From NCBI GenBank assembly GCA_027335515.1, contig DAHWHT010000079.1, forward strand, positions 1-14,482: DNA of 14,482 nt, read 5' to 3'. Below are positions 13,898-14,482 of the stretch, one piece after another. This DNA is from Clostridia bacterium (lineage in GTDB: Bacteria > Bacillota_E > RBS10-35 > JAJYVN01). The translations under genes were made by a program, and so were the position numbers. Below the pieces are notes generated by a model that was not told the origin of the DNA, made no database searches, and worked only from the letters and a program-made list of their open reading frames with translations. Numbering within the stretch: the stretch's first letter is position 1; every line of letters starts with the position of its first letter.

Positions 13898-13992
13898 TCC
13901 GAATACGGAAAAGCCCGCGCCGCTCAAGGAGCGGGCCGGTGTCCGACTACATGTTCGGGGGACCCGAATACGGGGCCGGATACGGGGTCCGG
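13898..13992. promoter_or_regulatory. repeats that may be operator or relaxosome-binding sites
   Basis: The core (G)(A/G)ATACGG occurs three times in the same orientation: GAATACGG at 13901-13908, GAATACGGGG at 13966-13975, and GGATACGGGG at 13978-13987. The last two are 12 bases apart, about one helix turn. The third lies in an inverted repeat, CCGGA (13976-13980) and TCCGG (13988-13992). GGACCC at 13960-13965 is also complementary to GGGTCC at 13985-13990. Such sites upstream of a ribbon-helix-helix gene suit autoregulation or relaxosome assembly. Binding is inferred. I could not pick out a convincing promoter here. Confidence 0.4.
13913..13936 (-). terminator. hairpin in the leader of the ribbon-helix-helix gene
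   Basis: GCCCGC (13913-13918) can pair with GCGGGC (13931-13936). Alternatively CCGCTC (13920-13925) pairs with GAGCGG (13929-13934) around a three-base loop. On the minus strand it is followed by TTTTCC. It lies about 35 bases before the first start codon of the array, so it could end transcription coming from the right or act as an attenuator in the leader. Its arms resemble the hairpin at 3077-3099. Confidence 0.55.
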
Positions 13993-14011
13993 CTTACTGC
14001 CCGTTGACTCC

Positions 14012-14055
14012 GCGTGGGCTTTGCCCACGCTGTGTATGCGGCCCCTTATCCTGCC
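14012..14055 (+). other. candidate origin of transfer (oriT) with P-type nick site
   Basis: A perfect 8-bp inverted repeat, GCGTGGGC (14012-14019) and GCCCACGC (14023-14030) with a TTT loop, is followed 16 bases later by TATCCTGC at 14047-14054. This matches the P-type nick consensus YATCCTG/Y known from RP4-like origins, with cleavage expected between 14053 and 14054 on the plus strand. The segment is noncoding and sits upstream of the ribbon-helix-helix and relaxase genes, the usual place for oriT. Nicking here would send the sequence to the right first and the transfer genes last, the common arrangement. The consensus is short and can occur by chance. Position plus inverted repeat is the main support. 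Confidence 0.6.
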
Positions 14056-14060
14056 TTCGG

Positions 14061-14440
14061 GTTTCGGGGGGCTCCGGTCCCGGTCCCGAGGGGTCTGACG
14101 GGCTCCCAGGGCGGGTGCTCGGGGTGGATCGGGAGTGCTCTGGCGGGCCGCCTGACGGGGACTCGGTGTCGATTCGGGGCCTCGGGTTAGGCGCGCGCGG
14201 CAGGGGTCGATGTGTCTGGCTAGGGGTCGGTGCGCCTGAACCCGGGGGCTCGGTTGCTGTTCTGGCGGGTAGCGGCTGGGTGGTCGGCCGGGTGATGGCC
14301 TGGGGCTGTCGGCTGGGTCGATTGGGCGTCGTGTTGCGGTGCTGGGTGCTGGGGGCAAGGGTTCTGGCGGTGCTCGGACTGGGTGCCCAGCCCGGCCGCC
14401 CAGAGCAGCGACGCCCCCTCCGGCACGCCCGTCTACGGGT
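14061..14440. other. noncoding, G+T-skewed tract beyond the candidate nick site
   Basis: I see no credible gene here. The frames that stay open give Gly/Val/Leu/Arg-rich products on the plus strand and Pro/Gln/His-rich products on the minus strand, without ribosome binding sites or domains. The plus strand is rich in G and T. For example, 14281-14340 has 30 G, 16 T, 12 C and 2 A. Short G-runs recur (14290, 14302, 14315, 14324, 14344, 14351 and 14359), but loop lengths are too long for a strict G-quadruplex. If oriT is where proposed, this is the first DNA to enter the recipient as a single strand. Confidence 0.4.
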
Positions 14441-14482
14441 GGTATGACACTTTCGGTGTGTGTTCGCGCCTCCGCCTTAGAG

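Noticed and set aside
13937..14050. Search for a minus-strand promoter upstream of the first gene
   Set aside because: No pair of boxes near TTGACA and TATAAT with 16-18 base spacing was convincing. TTGACT at 14004 on the plus strand lacks a good partner.
13755..14447. Plus-strand frame of about 230 codons across the right-hand noncoding region
   Set aside because: It begins inside the ribbon-helix-helix gene on the opposite strand, has a Gly/Arg/Leu-rich product without domains, and crosses the oriT candidate. It looks like a by-product of G-rich sequence.
14444..14482. Possible plus-strand gene start at ATG 14444, open to the right edge for 13 codons
   Set aside because: Only weak GGTGG precedes it and too little sequence is visible to support a gene.
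1..14482. tRNA, rRNA, CRISPR array or insertion sequence
   Set aside because: No cloverleaf, regularly spaced repeats, transposase motif or terminal inverted repeat was seen on either strand.

Overview
The window is strongly GC-rich. Every convincing gene lies on the minus strand, so the genes read from right to left. Together they form a Gram-positive type conjugation (type IV secretion) locus. Shine-Dalgarno sites close to AGGAGGTGA precede nearly every gene, GTG and TTG starts are common, and one product carries three S-layer homology (SLH) repeats. This points to a high-GC member of the Firmicutes (the Thermaerobacter, Symbiobacterium or Sulfobacillus kind of lineage). That placement is an inference, and I cannot name a species. 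No integrase, replication or partition gene is present, so plasmid and integrative element cannot be told apart.

Layout from right (upstream) to left. Positions 13878-14482 hold no credible gene. They contain a candidate origin of transfer, with an 8-bp inverted repeat and a TATCCTG/C sequence matching the P-type nick consensus. Repeats that could be operators lie closer to the first gene, and a G+T-skewed tract lies beyond the nick. Next come a ribbon-helix-helix protein, a MobP-type relaxase and a VirD4/TraG coupling protein, which prepare and recruit the DNA. After a clear hairpin comes the membrane channel set: a two-helix VirB2/TrbC/Maff2-like protein, a VirB6/TrbL-like polytopic protein, a PrgI-family protein with a TTG start, a TraC-like protein resembling the N-terminal part of VirB4, and the VirB4 ATPase itself. 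A VirB1-like lytic transglycosylase and a 66-residue helix-turn-helix protein follow. After two tandem hairpins comes a TadZ/CpaE-like P-loop protein that lacks both P-loop lysines.

The left part is a cell-surface cassette: a 140-residue unknown protein, a secreted TIG-fold-like protein with a C-terminal anchor, a 57-residue two-helix membrane protein coupled to it by a GTGA overlap, and the secreted SLH protein. A further gene begins at the extreme left edge.

The inferred scheme is that the relaxase and ribbon-helix-helix protein nick oriT, the coupling protein feeds DNA to VirB4/VirB6/PrgI, the transglycosylase opens the peptidoglycan, and the TIG and SLH proteins act at the outer wall or S-layer. 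No protein resembling VirB8 was recognised. GC-rich stem-loops sit in most intergenic gaps, close upstream of the next start codon. This looks like leaky termination or RNA processing that tunes gene dosage within a long operon, rather than a set of independent transcription units.
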